A stretch of 64,000 nucleotides of DNA from Brevibacterium album DSM 18261 (lineage in GTDB: Bacteria; Actinomycetota; Actinomycetes; Actinomycetales; Brevibacteriaceae). Made by a program: the position numbers and the translations under genes. The stretch is from assembly GCF_000426445.1 (NCBI RefSeq), contig NZ_AUFJ01000015.1:1-64000 (forward strand), read 5' to 3'. The notes below the pieces were generated by a model, which was given only the letters and a program-made list of their open reading frames with translations, was not told the DNA's origin and did no database searches. Positions 50,201 through 60,055 of this stretch are shown in pieces. Numbering within the stretch: the first letter of the stretch is position 1; the number at the start of each line of letters is the position of its first letter.

Positions 50201-53170
50201 TTGAGGATCGAGCGCGGAGCGGTCATCGCAGACAGGTACGTCGTCTCCGCCATCGAGCGCCCCTGGCTGGCCGATCGTCCGGAAGCCGGTGTGGTGTGCC
50301 TGGCCCTCGACGCCATCCTGGACGATCCCGTCATCCTCTACGCCGCGAACCCCGAGTTCGCCGGCGATCTCATGGACACGGGGCGCAGGCTGGCGCTCAT
50401 CAGCGATCCGCGCGTTCCCGATGTCCTCGATGTGGGCGAGGGCGCTACCGAGGACGGCACCGAGGTCATCTATGTCGTGTGCTCGCGCACCGCGGCGACC
50501 TCGCTCGCGGAGATCCTCGCCTCGGGTCCCATCGATCCTGCCCCGACCCGGGCGATCGCAGGTGAGGTCTCCGAGGTACTCGTCCACGCCGCGCGCCGCG
50601 GCCTCCATCACCGCTGCCTGGGCCCGGAGTCCGTGGGCATCACGCGCGAGGGGGATGTCGTGGTCCACGGCATCGCGATCGACGCCGCCCTCTCCGAGCT
50701 CGCTCTGGGACTCGAACCCCGGAGCGATTCCGCTGCGCTGCGCGAGGACGCCCTCGCCGTCGTGGACATCCTCTACGCCTGCCTCTCCGGCATGTGGCCC
50801 AAACCCGAGTCCCGAGCGGGTCTGCGCGCGGCACCGCGCAAGAACACGCGCGTGGTCGACGTCGAGAAGCTCCGCTCGGACCTGCCGCAGGACCTCTCGA
50901 GCTTCGTCACCGGCGTGACCTCACGCACGGACCCCGGCCCCCGCTCCCCCGGCGAGATCATCCGCTACCTCCGCGAATGGAGGCGCGGCAGCCTCGCCCA
51001 GCTCGAGGGTTCACCGCTGCCCGATGAACAGCTCTTCGACCCCGAGACCGCACCTGGGGCCGAGGACGCCGGTGCAGGCTCGGACGGCACCGTGGGCGGA
51101 AGCGGAGACGCCAGCGGGGGGACCCCGACCGGCTCCGGTCCGGAGGGCGCTGCCGCTCGGGAGCGCACGGCCGGTGCCGGAGCTGCTTCCGGTGCCGATG
51201 CGGATGCGCAGGGCTCCGGCGGCGAGGGGAAGAGCACGGAGGTGAGCTCGCCGGGGAACGGCTCCCCGGCGGCAGGCGGCGGTCTGCCGACCGCAGGGAT
51301 CGCCGCAGGGGCCTCGACCGGAGCCGGCGTGCCTGACGCGCCCCAGGAACCGGGCCGGGCAAGCACCTCGGCAGGAGCCGGTGCCGTCGGGGCCAAGCCC
51401 ACCGCGAACACGGGCGCGGCGAAGGCGGGCACCGGGATGCACTCCTCCGGCGCGCGCCCCACCTCCGCACCCGCGCGTCCGGAGCCGCCCGCCGCACCGC
51501 CCAAGCGGCGCGCCTCGCCGGATCAGATCCAGGCCGCGTTCGCACGCATCGGCATGTCGCGACCGGGAACCTCGGGATATTCGGCAGGACGCGCGGACGG
51601 CGTGCGGACCAAGCTCGACGAGCAGATGCAGATGCGGGAGGCCAGCGTCTTCCCCCTCTCGGGAGAGCAGATCACGGCCTCGGACTCGGACGAGTGGCGG
51701 CCCGAGGACACCATCGCGGAGTACTCGAACCTCGCCGTTCAGGAACAGGACCGCAACGTCACCGCGCCCATCATGAACCGCGAGGAGCTCTTCACCGAGA
51801 ACCTCGAGACCCAGCAGATGCCCGTCGTGACGGAGGCGGACCTCGACGGTGAGGCGGGTGCGGACGGCGTACCGGGCGACGGCGCGGGTGAGGAGTACGC
51901 GGACGGCTCATGGTTCCTCGGCGGCATGTTCACCACCCGCGAGGAGGAGCTCGCGCAGCAGCACGAGGCCTTCGAACGCGAGCGCGAGCGCGAGCGCCGG
52001 CTGAACGAGGAGGCGCGGCGGCGGGCGCTCGAGGCCGAACAGCGCAGGGAGCGCCACCGGAAGGCCACTGCCGCCGCGGTGGCCCCGCAGGGCCCCGCAG
52101 AGGCGGCTGTCTCCTCCTCCGATTCCTCCGCCTCCGGAGCGACAGGTTCCGAGGCCCCTTCTGCAGGAGCGGAAGGCGCAGGAACATCGGGCGGCAGCGG
52201 AGCGGCCGGCCGGCCGCGACCGCAGCAGCCGGCGCAGGGCGGGACCGGCTCCGTCCGCACGCAGCCGCAGGATCCGGCGCCGGCGAAGGAGGCTTCCCGG
52301 ACGAAGGCGACCAGCATCGCGGCGCGGTCCTCGACGGACACGCGGCCCGCAGACACGCGGCCCGCAGGAGCGAAGGGCTCAGGAGCGAAGAGCACAGCTT
52401 CCGCGAGGGCGGCGAGCGGGTCTTCGGCGGACGGCGCCCCGACGCGCGGGGCGTCGACAGCCGCCGCAGGCGGCGCGGCATCGGCGAACAGCGCAGCTGC
52501 GGCAGGCAGCGCATCGGCGATCAGCGCAGCGGGCGGCACCGGAGCGAGCGGGAACGGACGCCGCAGGCGGACGGCGGCGATCTGGACGATCATCGGGATC
52601 CTCCTGCTCGTCGCGGCGCTGGTCTTCGGCTTCATCGCATTCCAGGGGATGAACCGGGACAAGAGCCCGGCACCCGTCCCCGCCCCCACCGCGGAACCGA
52701 GCCCGGCCCCTGACGAGGAGACCCAGGAGCCCGAGGCCGAAGGGCCCGCACCGGTCGTCTCCTCCGTCTCGGACCTCGATCCCGAGGGCGACGGTTCGGA
52801 GAACCCCGATATGACGGACAACGTCCTCAGCGACGATGACAGCCAGTGGCAGACCGACCGCTACAACAGCGCGGAGTTCGGCGGCCTCAAATCCGGACTG
52901 GGACTCGCCTTCGAGCTCGAGGAGGAGTCCCTCGTGTCCTCCGTCACCCTCGACTCCCCGGACCAGGGTTCGCAGGTCGAGATCCGGGTGGGCGATTCGG
53001 ACGATCCGGAGGAGGCCCGCACCGTCGCGGAGACCTCCCTGGACGGCGGGACGGCCACGGTCGAGCTCGAGGAGCCGGAGACCGCGCAGTACGTGTTCGT
53101 CTGGTACACGGAACTCGCACCCGCGGGTGAGGGCTACCGCGGACAGCTCGTCCAGGTCAAGATCGCCTGA
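50201..53170 (+). CDS. Pseudokinase-TM-discoidin-like regulator of MurJ (MviN C-terminal homologue)
   Basis: 989 residues from a TTG preceded by CAGGAGGGA. Residues 1-280 have a protein-kinase fold without catalytic residues. The catalytic-loop position reads HHRCLGPESVGITREGDVVV (about 136-155), with Cys for the Asp of HRD and no DFG. A very long Ala/Gly/Ser/Glu-rich region follows, containing conserved islands (ASPDQIQAAFARIGM; EYSNLAVQEQDRNVTAPI) and a charged coiled coil (HEAFERERERERRLNEEARR). A transmembrane helix (AIWTIIGILLLVAALVFGF) leads to an extracellular galactose-binding/discoidin-like domain ending in GQLVQVKIA. In mycobacteria the pseudokinase is phosphorylated by PknB and binds FhaA to restrain wall synthesis; the same is inferred here. 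Confidence 0.88.
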   Translation: MRIERGAVIADRYVVSAIERPWLADRPEAGVVCLALDAILDDPVILYAANPEFAGDLMDTGRRLALISDPRVPDVLDVGEGATEDGTEVIYVVCSRTAATSLAEILASGPIDPAPTRAIAGEVSEVLVHAARRGLHHRCLGPESVGITREGDVVVHGIAIDAALSELALGLEPRSDSAALREDALAVVDILYACLSGMWPKPESRAGLRAAPRKNTRVVDVEKLRSDLPQDLSSFVTGVTSRTDPGPRSPGEIIRYLREWRRGSLAQLEGSPLPDEQLFDPETAPGAEDAGAGSDGTVGGSGDASGGTPTGSGPEGAAARERTAGAGAASGADADAQGSGGEGKSTEVSSPGNGSPAAGGGLPTAGIAAGASTGAGVPDAPQEPGRASTSAGAGAVGAKPTANTGAAKAGTGMHSSGARPTSAPARPEPPAAPPKRRASPDQIQAAFARIGMSRPGTSGYSAGRADGVRTKLDEQMQMREASVFPLSGEQITASDSDEWRPEDTIAEYSNLAVQEQDRNVTAPIMNREELFTENLETQQMPVVTEADLDGEAGADGVPGDGAGEEYADGSWFLGGMFTTREEELAQQHEAFERERERERRLNEEARRRALEAEQRRERHRKATAAAVAPQGPAEAAVSSSDSSASGATGSEAPSAGAEGAGTSGGSGAAGRPRPQQPAQGGTGSVRTQPQDPAPAKEASRTKATSIAARSSTDTRPADTRPAGAKGSGAKSTASARAASGSSADGAPTRGASTAAAGGAASANSAAAAGSASAISAAGGTGASGNGRRRRTAAIWTIIGILLLVAALVFGFIAFQGMNRDKSPAPVPAPTAEPSPAPDEETQEPEAEGPAPVVSSVSDLDPEGDGSENPDMTDNVLSDDDSQWQTDRYNSAEFGGLKSGLGLAFELEEESLVSSVTLDSPDQGSQVEIRVGDSDDPEEARTVAETSLDGGTATVELEEPETAQYVFVWYTELAPAGEGYRGQLVQVKIA

Positions 53171-53334
53171 TGACCGCCGGACCCGATCCTGCCCGTCGCA
53201 GCGGCCCACCGCGGCGAGCGGCCGCCGGGCAGGCCGGCCATCGGGTCCGCACCGGCCCGGGCACGCGCCGCGTGCCCCCGCAGAGGAATATTCGCCTTCA
53301 GCGCCGTGTTGGCCTGCTGAGACCTAGGAGGGAA

Positions 53335-54342
53335 ATGACCAACCACCGCCTCGTGATCGTCGGCTCCGGCCCGGCGGGCTACACCGCGGCCATCTACGCA
53401 GCTCGAGCGAACCTCGAACCCGTCGTGATCGCGGGCTCCGTGACCGCCGGCGGCGAGCTCATGAACACCACGGACGTGGAGAACTTTCCCGGCTTCCCGG
53501 ACGGCGTCCAGGGCCCCGAGCTCATGGACAGCATGCGGAAGCAGGCAGAGCGCTTCGGCGCCTCCGTCGTGTACGACGATGTCGCCTCGATCGACTTCGC
53601 AGCCGGCGGCCACACGCTCGTCACCGCGATGGGTGCGCGGTACACCGCCGAGGCCCTCATCCTCGCCACCGGCTCCGCCTACCGCGAGCTGGGTCTGCCC
53701 AATGAGAAGAAGCTCTCCGGGCACGGCATCAGCTGGTGCGCCACCTGCGACGGCTTCTTCTTCAAGGGGCAGGAGATCGCAGTGATCGGCGGCGGCGACT
53801 CCGCATTGGAGGAGGCCACCTTCCTCAGCCGGTTCGCCTCCAAGGTCACCGTCGTGCACCGCCGGCAGGAGCTGCGCGCCTCCCAGGCCATGCAGGACCG
53901 CGCGAAGGCCGACCCCAAGATCGAGTTCCTCTTCGACTCCGCGGTCGACGAGATCCACGGCGAGAGCTCGCTCACCGGCCTGACCCTGCGGAACACCGCC
54001 ACGGGCGAGCGGAGCGAGCTGCCGGTGACGGGCATGTTCGTGGCGATCGGCTCGGATCCCCGCACCTCCCTCTTCGCCGAGACCCTGGAGCTGCGCGAGG
54101 ACGGCTACCTGTCCGTGGAGGGCCGCAGCTCGCGCACGAGCTTCGAGGGCGTCTTCGCGGCCGGGGATGTCATCGATCCCGTCTACCGTCAGGCGATCAC
54201 ATCGGCCGGCTCCGGCTGCTCCGCAGCCCTCGATGCGGAGCACTATCTCGCAGACCGCGACCAGGCAGCCGCCGAGGCGCCGAAGGCCGGCTCCGCGTCC
54301 GCGCAGGCCGCGGAGACCGTGGCCGCGGGCGCAGCCGTCTGA
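53335..54342 (+). CDS. trxB: Thioredoxin-disulfide reductase
   Basis: 335 residues from the ATG at 53335, with CTAGGAGGG. FAD-binding motif VIVGSGPAGYTAAIYAARAN, redox-active WCATCDG, NADPH-binding VIGGGDSALEEATFLSRF with the HRRQELRAS arginines for the 2'-phosphate, and the closing FAD motif GVFAAGDVIDPVYRQAITSA. Transfers electrons from NADPH to thioredoxin. The C-terminus has a 25-residue Ala-rich extension beyond the family end. It lies 74 bp upstream of trxA, presumably in the same transcript. Confidence 0.97.
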   Translation: MTNHRLVIVGSGPAGYTAAIYAARANLEPVVIAGSVTAGGELMNTTDVENFPGFPDGVQGPELMDSMRKQAERFGASVVYDDVASIDFAAGGHTLVTAMGARYTAEALILATGSAYRELGLPNEKKLSGHGISWCATCDGFFFKGQEIAVIGGGDSALEEATFLSRFASKVTVVHRRQELRASQAMQDRAKADPKIEFLFDSAVDEIHGESSLTGLTLRNTATGERSELPVTGMFVAIGSDPRTSLFAETLELREDGYLSVEGRSSRTSFEGVFAAGDVIDPVYRQAITSAGSGCSAALDAEHYLADRDQAAAEAPKAGSASAQAAETVAAGAAV

Positions 54343-54416
54343 GCACCGTTCCCCACCATCCAGTTCCGCAGCTCCCACCCGGGCGGCCGCGGCGTCAGCA
54401 CAGCTAGGAGAGCACA

Positions 54417-54734
54417 ATGTCACTCGAAGTCACGGACGCGACCTTCTCCGCCGAGGTCCTCGAATCCGATAAGCCGGTCCTGGTCGACTTCTGGGCACCG
54501 TGGTGCGGTCCCTGCCGCATGGTCTCGCCCATCGTCGACGAGATCGGCGAGGAGCTCAGCGATCGCCTCAAGGTCGTCAAGGTCAACACCGACGAGAACA
54601 TGCAGACCGCCGGCTCCTACGGCATCACCTCGATCCCTGCGATGTACCTCTTCAAGAACGGCGAGGTCGTCAAGCAGATCATCGGCGCGCGTCCCAAGCC
54701 GGCGCTGCTCCAGGAGATCGAACCCGCCCTCTGA
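54417..54734 (+). CDS. trxA: Thioredoxin
   Basis: 105 residues, full length. Active site [10 protein letters not shown], the cis-proline in TSIPAMYLF and the buried Asp in LVDFW are all present. Reduced by TrxB encoded upstream; donates electrons to ribonucleotide reductase, peroxiredoxins and other targets in the cytoplasm. TAGGAGAG precedes the ATG. A strong hairpin follows 100 bp downstream. Confidence 0.98.
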   Translation: MSLEVTDATFSAEVLESDKPVLVDFWAPWCGPCRMVSPIVDEIGEELSDRLKVVKVNTDENMQTAGSYGITSIPAMYLFKNGEVVKQIIGARPKPALLQEIEPAL

Positions 54735-54834
54735 GGCGCCCGCCTCCGGTCGGTCTCGGCTCGTGCATGCGGCCACGGCCGACTCGGTGGGGTCGTCCCG
54801 ACCCGCAGAGTCCCCTGCAGGACTTCGGCAATTC

Positions 54835-54868
54835 TCAGGCGCCCGTTGTAGCATCAACGGGCGCCTGA
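54835..54868 (+). terminator. Terminator of the trxB-trxA transcript
   Basis: A perfect 14-bp stem TCAGGCGCCCGTTG with a 6-nt loop (TAGCAT), 100 bp after the trxA stop and 100 bp before cwlM. Confidence 0.85.
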
Positions 54869-54968
54869 GGTGCATGGAGGGCCCGCTGTGAGCTCGCGCG
54901 GGAGAAGGCTTCGGCTCAGCACCTGCGCAGCTTCTCCCGATGTATCCATTCCCGAAGAGACGAGACAG

Positions 54969-56117
54969 ATGACAAGCCATATCGCCACCTACCGCCTCGG
55001 CGATGAGGATCCCGTGCTCCCTGCGGTCAAAGCACAGCTGGGACGGCTGGGCTATGCGGTCGGCGATGCTGACAGCCCCGTGTTCGACCATCGGTTCGAG
55101 TACGCACTGCGCTCCTTCCAGCAGGACCGCGGGCTCTATGCCGACGGCGTGCTCGGGGAGCAGACCTGGGAGCAGGTCGAGCTCGCACGGCATCGTCTCG
55201 GCGACCGTGTGCTGCGCTTCGATCCGGTCCGTCCCTTCGCGGGTGACGACGTCGCGGAGCTCCAGCGCCGCCTCGGCCGTCTCGGGCTGTATCTGTGGCG
55301 GGTCGACTGGGTCTTCGCGGAGACCACCGAGGCGGCCGTCAGAGAGCTGCAGAAGAACCTCGGACTCGAGGTCGACGGCGTCGCCGGCCCGCGCACCCTG
55401 CGCGGACTCGATGCGGTGACGCGCGGACAGACCAACGGCGACCTCTTCGCACTCCGCGAGACCGCCCGCCTCCACTCGACGGGGCCATCGCTCTCAGGCC
55501 GCACATTCATCATCGATGCGGCTCCCCAGCTCCCCATGCCCGATGAGCCTGCGCTCCAGTCCGCTCACCGCGACTCCATGCTCGCGTACTCCGCGGACAT
55601 CGCGCGGAGGATCGCAGGACGCCTTGCGGCTGTGGGCGCGTCCCCCTTCGTGCTCGATGCGCAGAGCCGTGAGGCGGAGCATCTCATCGATGCGCAGGGA
55701 TCGGCCCTCATCACCATCTCGCAGGATCTCCATCCGAATCCCGCCGCCAGCGGCGTCGCGACCTTCCACTTCGGCTCGGTCAGCGGGGAGCAGTCGCCCA
55801 TCGGCGCACGGCTCTCCCAGCTCATCAGTCGCGAGATCGCCTCCCGCACCGAGTTCCTGGACTGCGGAACCCATCCGCGCACATGGCGCTCTCTGCAGAG
55901 ATACCGGACCCCCACCGCACACGTGGTCGCCGGCTACATCACGAACGCTGAGGACCGCGCACGTCTGCATTCGGCTGTTGTGAGGGACGCCCTCGCCGAG
56001 TCCGTCTCTGTCGCTCTGCAACGGCTCTACCTCACAGAGGTCAACGACCCGGAGACAGGGACTGTCGATCTCACAGCACTGCGCGATCTCATCGACCGCG
56101 GCGGCCGCCCGCGCTGA
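54969..56117 (+). CDS. cwlM: CwlM-like peptidoglycan amidase homologue, predicted catalytically inactive
   Basis: 382 residues from the ATG at 54969. Two peptidoglycan-binding repeats (about 15-72, FQQDRGLYADGVLGEQTW; and 92-150, LQKNLGLEVDGVAGPRTL) precede an amidase_3 fold (about 178-355: SGRTFIIDAAPQLPMPDEP, ITISQDLHPNPAASGVATFH, YITNAEDRARL). The first zinc-ligand motif DPGHGG of active amidases reads DAAPQL and the following Glu is missing, so hydrolysis is unlikely. There is no signal peptide. Both points agree with mycobacterial CwlM, a cytoplasmic protein that, phosphorylated by PknB, activates MurA. Order after trxB-trxA is the conserved actinobacterial one. Confidence 0.92.
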   Translation: MTSHIATYRLGDEDPVLPAVKAQLGRLGYAVGDADSPVFDHRFEYALRSFQQDRGLYADGVLGEQTWEQVELARHRLGDRVLRFDPVRPFAGDDVAELQRRLGRLGLYLWRVDWVFAETTEAAVRELQKNLGLEVDGVAGPRTLRGLDAVTRGQTNGDLFALRETARLHSTGPSLSGRTFIIDAAPQLPMPDEPALQSAHRDSMLAYSADIARRIAGRLAAVGASPFVLDAQSREAEHLIDAQGSALITISQDLHPNPAASGVATFHFGSVSGEQSPIGARLSQLISREIASRTEFLDCGTHPRTWRSLQRYRTPTAHVVAGYITNAEDRARLHSAVVRDALAESVSVALQRLYLTEVNDPETGTVDLTALRDLIDRGGRPR

Positions 56118-56136
56118 CAATGCTCTCGTGGGCCCC

Positions 56137-56150
56137 GTTTCATGTGAAAC
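56137..56150. other. parS-like site 1 (one mismatch)
   Basis: GTTTCATGTGAAAC, one base off the core GTTTCACGTGAAAC that ParB recognises, just after cwlM. Confidence 0.6.
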
Positions 56151-56365
56151 ACGCGTGCACCTTCTCGCCCTCCCGGCGGCGGCGCCCTCTTCTGCGGAGT
56201 CGACGGACTCTGCTGCCCTGGCAGCGTGATTTCCTCCGAATCGGACACAGTGGGGCTGCCTGCACCTCGTAGCCCCACAGCCATCAGCGCTCTCGCAGTC
56301 GCAGTCTCGCACTCCTGTCGAGAGCAGTTCATGCTGAGCCCTCGCGCATCTGAGGCACCCCGGCG

Positions 56366-57470
56366 GTGTCGGCCTTCGCCGTCCATTCTCTCCTGCCCTT
56401 CGGAAAGCCGCTCAAGCCCGCTCTGCTGCGCCTTCTCGCCCTGGCGATGTTCGCTCAGGGAACGTCCGAATTCGTTCTGGCCTGCCTGCTCCCCGGTATC
56501 TCCCACGACCTGGGCGTCCCACTCGGGCACGTCAGCCTGCTCACACCCGCGTTTGTTGCCAGCATGATCATCGGCGCGACCACTATGGCGGTGATCAGCC
56601 GCATCCTCTCACCTCGATGAACGCTCACGGACTTCCTCGCGGTGTTCACTGCAGTGCACATCGTCGGCGCGCTCACCGATGATCTCGGCGTGCTCCTCGC
56701 GAGCCATGTGCTCGCGGCGCTGGCCCACGCCGATTTCCTCGCCGTCACACTCTCCACGGTCACCCGCATCGTCGCTCCCCACCGTCATGCCCGTGCTCTG
56801 TCCATCATCCTCGCGGGAACGACGATGGCACTGATCGCCGGGGTCCCTGCAGGTGCATTCATCGGTGGTGCGCTCAGCTGGAGAGCCACGCTGGCGATCA
56901 TCGCTGCTGTCTGTCTGCCTACCCTGTTCGCCGTCCTCATCGCCATGCCGACGAGGCCCGGCGACGGGTCCCAGACATCCCTCGACCGGTCATTGAAGCG
57001 GGAACTGCGCGCTCTGCGCCGCAGGCCCCTGCAACCGGCGATGGCGACGGCGGTTCTCGTCAATGCAGCCACCTCCTGCTCCTTCACCTACCTCGCCGTC
57101 ATCGCGACCGGACCTGCCGGCCTCGCCGAGGCTCATGTGCCTCTCCTGCTGGCAGTGTTCGGAGCCGCAGCATTCTGCGGAGTCATCCTCGCCGGCAGGT
57201 ATGCCGATGCTCACTGGACGAGACTCATCAGTATGAGCGGCCCCGCCCTGGTCATGGGATGGGCCTGTTCACTCTGTCTGCCGTACACCCGGGTGCAGTC
57301 TGGTCCCTTGCATTGCCGCTGGGCAGGGTCTCCTTCGCACTCGGGACCACAGTGATCACCCGCATCCTCGTCGAGGCGCGTGAGGCCCCCACGATGGGCG
57401 GATCGCCTTCGCGCGTGAAGACGATAGGTCATCTGCTGAGTGGGCTCAGCCCTGAAGCGGGCCGGCGAAC
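56366..57470 (+). pseudogene. Broken MFS transporter (DHA1, chloramphenicol-exporter-like)
   Basis: The first part (56366-56620) begins a typical MFS protein (LRLLALAMFAQGTSEFVLAC and LLPGISHDLGVPLGHVSLLT) but hits a TGA at 56618, probably from CGA-to-TGA change in the SPR-x-TLT motif. The same frame goes on without loss of sense (TLTDFLAVFTAVHIVGALTD ... LSWRATLAIIAAVCLPTLFA) until about 57255. There homology moves to another frame (GRVSFALGTTVITRILVEAR), showing a frameshift. With two lesions the gene cannot give an intact transporter. It is recent decay, because the remaining membrane helices are still clear. The start is uncertain. Confidence 0.82.
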
Positions 57471-57537
57471 TGGTGGGCTGAGCAGGACAGCGGGCGCCGA
57501 TCACGGCCCTGATGCTCTGCTGCCACTCACTGGGCAC

Positions 57538-57551
57538 GTTTCACGTGAAAC
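57538..57551. other. parS site 2
   Basis: Perfect GTTTCACGTGAAAC core in the gene-free region before parB. Confidence 0.9.
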
Positions 57552-58359
57552 GAGCATGCCCTCAGTCACTGCGACGCCACACGTTTCCAGCGCACTTCGG
57601 GAGCCCGTACGCGGAGCGCTCTCCGGGAACCCGTCCTCGGCTGATCCGTCTCGGGCGAATCACGACTGACTGCGATCCGCTCTCATCATGTGCACTCACA
57701 CCGTATCTGTCCTTCGTCACCCTCCCCGAGCCGGTGCACACTGCACCGACCCCGTTCATCCAGATCAGGCAGACGGGAGCCGGAAACGGACGCGGCCGTG
57801 GAGGGCGCGGTTCCATTGAGAGCCGCGGGCACTGTGCGTCTGTTCCTCTTCTCTCACCACAGCAGCCGACCGGAATGCGCGACACCCTCCATCAGGAGCA
57901 GGCCTCTGGCTTCAGCTCACCCATATCCGGCAGCGGTCATTCAGACATATCCAGCATCCAGCACTCCTCCACAGACCTCACCTCCTCACTCTCAGCTCAT
58001 TGCGCGCAGCCCCTCCCTCTCGGATCTGAGGTCCGTCCCCGCATGCCACGGCACTCTGCGACCCGAGTCGGGAACCTTTCCACCCCGCGCACAGACCGTA
58101 CCCACCGCAGTCCGCACGACGCTCCGCGTACGCACGTCCCCGAACGCACCGCCGCTACCGGTGGGAGCTGCTCCGTCTGCCGGGGTGGACCGCGGTCGTT
58201 GCGACTGCACGGCACTCCCCCGCTCTGTGTATCCCAACGCTTGAGAACTTGTCGAGCCGCTGCTCAACCGCGCCAATGGTGGACTTTTCGACGCTGGCCT
58301 CCACTGCGCGAAGTCGTCACTGAGACGCCACACACACAGCGGAGTCCCGTGCTCTCTCC

Positions 58360-58375
58360 TGTTTCACGTGAAACA
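58360..58375. other. parS site 3 (full 16-bp consensus)
   Basis: TGTTTCACGTGAAACA, the complete ParB-binding consensus, 166 bp downstream of the parB stop. Confidence 0.95.
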
Positions 58376-58540
58376 GAAGCGCGCACAAGGAACAAAGAAG
58401 GCCTTCACACGGAGATTCCGCACCGCCTTCGAGCCGGGCGCGACACAGCAACGGGCTGGCACGTGATTCATCATCACGCACCGGCCCGCATCCGAGAGCG
58501 CCCCCGCCGGCTGCTCCCCGGCGACGGGCCCCCGAGAGTC

Positions 58541-60055
58541 CTACTGAGAAATACCCAGCAGAGCGAGAATCCGCTGCAGGTCTTCCTGGTTCGCGAACTC
58601 GACGGACAGCTTTCCCTTCCGCTTGCCCATGGTCACATTCACTCGGGTCTCCAGTCGATCGCCGATGTTCCGGGCAAGTTCATCCAGGGCAGGATCCTTC
58701 TCCTTCACCGCGCGAGACGCAGCCGGCTTCTCTCCCCTGTTGAGGAGGACGACGGCTTCCTCAGTCGCACGGACAGAAAGCCCTTCCGCGACGACCCGCT
58801 GGGCGAGAACCTCCATGTTCGCGGGATCGCTGAGACCCAGAATCGCGCGGGCGTGACCGCTCGACAGCACGCCGGCGGCCACCCGACGCTGAACCATGGG
58901 CGGCAGTCGGAGCAGCCTGATCGTGTTGGAGATCTGAGGTCGCGAACGACCGATGCGCGCGGACAGCTCCTCCTGCGTGCATGCGAAGTCCTCGAGCAGC
59001 TGAGCGTAGGCGGCAGCCTCCTCAAGTGGGTTGAGATCGACACGGTGAAGGTTCTCCAGCAGAGCATCCCGCAGCAGATCATCGTCCGTCGTCGCGCGCA
59101 CGATTGCGGGGATCGTCGTCCGTCCAGCCTCCTGCGACGCACGGAACCGACGCTCACCCATGATGAGCTCATACTTCGATGGGTCGTCGCCCCGGCGCCG
59201 CACCACGACCGGCTGCAGCACCCCGATCTCACGGATGCTGGTGACCAGCTCCTCAAGTGCATCCTCATCGAACACCTCACGCGGCTGACGAGGATTGGGA
59301 CGGATCAGCTCGATGGGCAGCTCGCCGAACGTAGTGCCGGGGACAGGGACGAGCTCCTCCGCCGAATCGGTTTCACGTGAAACACGATCACTCTCGGAGT
59401 TCTCTTCCACCGTTCTTCCGTCAGCGGGATCGGCGGCTGCACGAGAAGCTGTCGAGGCGCTGTCAGCCGCTGCGAGCACCGCTGCACTCGCGGCACCGCT
59501 TCGCGCCGGCGCGGAACCTGCAGTGGTCTCGTTCGCACCCACCTCCGCAGCGCTTTCCCCACCGCCGTCGGCCTTCGCGGCAGTGGAGCGGCCAGAAGAG
59601 GCCCTCCCGCCTTTGCCCGCTGCTCCGTCCGCACTGCGAGCTGAGCCTGTTGCCTTTCCGGTGCTCTTCTTGGTGTTCCGCGTGCTCCGGCTGGAGGTGA
59701 CTTCGGTCTTCCTGCCGCTTGCCGTGCCAGCCGCTTCCGCAGCCGGCGCAGCCCCGTCGTCCGAGGCATCGCGCTCTGCATTTCGCAGACCGGCGGACTG
59801 AGATCCCTCTCCGTGTGCGGACGCCGAATCCTGCTTGGAGGCCTGTGCCCGGCGCGTCCCCGTCGTCTTGCGGCTCGCCTGTGCGCGCCTCATCGCCTCA
59901 GCGGGATCGGCGGACCGTGTCTGAGGGCTGCCTGCACTCTCAGCCTCCTCACCACGCTCACCTCGGGAGAAGAACACATCGGAGGGCCGCCCGCTCTCCG
60001 GATTGGGGATCAGGGAACCGAGGCCGCGTCCCAGCCCCCTCCGCTTCTCAGCCAT
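58541..60055 (-). CDS. parB: Chromosome-partitioning protein ParB
   Basis: 504 residues from the ATG at 60055, overlapping the parA stop by 8 nt. The N-terminal [18 protein letters not shown] is the ParA-contacting peptide found in all chromosomal ParBs. A long Ala/Ser/Lys/Glu-rich linker (about 30-225) is expanded compared with most relatives. The CTP-binding ParB/Srx domain follows, with [20 protein letters not shown] and [18 protein letters not shown], then the HTH ([20 protein letters not shown]) and the C-terminal dimerisation domain ending [12 protein letters not shown]. It binds parS, slides as a CTP clamp and loads SMC. A parS core lies inside its own coding sequence, in the linker. 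Confidence 0.97.
   Translation of the reverse strand: MAEKRRGLGRGLGSLIPNPESGRPSDVFFSRGERGEEAESAGSPQTRSADPAEAMRRAQASRKTTGTRRAQASKQDSASAHGEGSQSAGLRNAERDASDDGAAPAAEAAGTASGRKTEVTSSRSTRNTKKSTGKATGSARSADGAAGKGGRASSGRSTAAKADGGGESAAEVGANETTAGSAPARSGAASAAVLAAADSASTASRAAADPADGRTVEENSESDRVSRETDSAEELVPVPGTTFGELPIELIRPNPRQPREVFDEDALEELVTSIREIGVLQPVVVRRRGDDPSKYELIMGERRFRASQEAGRTTIPAIVRATTDDDLLRDALLENLHRVDLNPLEEAAAYAQLLEDFACTQEELSARIGRSRPQISNTIRLLRLPPMVQRRVAAGVLSSGHARAILGLSDPANMEVLAQRVVAEGLSVRATEEAVVLLNRGEKPAASRAVKEKDPALDELARNIGDRLETRVNVTMGKRKGKLSVEFANQEDLQRILALLGISQ
59370..59383. other. parS site 4, inside parB
   Basis: Perfect GTTTCACGTGAAAC read in frame on the minus strand as VSRET within the ParB linker. 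Confidence 0.92.

Larger units (their letters stand above)
57471..58540. other. About 1.07 kb without a convincing gene, carrying two parS sites
   Basis: Between the MFS remnant and parB. Open frames on both strands have random-looking composition (rich in Ser, Arg, Pro, Thr) and no conserved motif, and the longest plus-strand frame runs straight through antisense to parB. GC content appears lower than in the flanking genes. It contains perfect parS sites at 57538 and 58360. It may be the residue of lost genes or a centromere-like zone kept free of coding sequence. Confidence 0.6.

Noticed and set aside
57512..59380. 622-residue plus-strand open frame covering the gap and the end of parB
   Set aside because: Half of it is antisense to parB and the rest is random-looking, so it does not fill the gene-free region.
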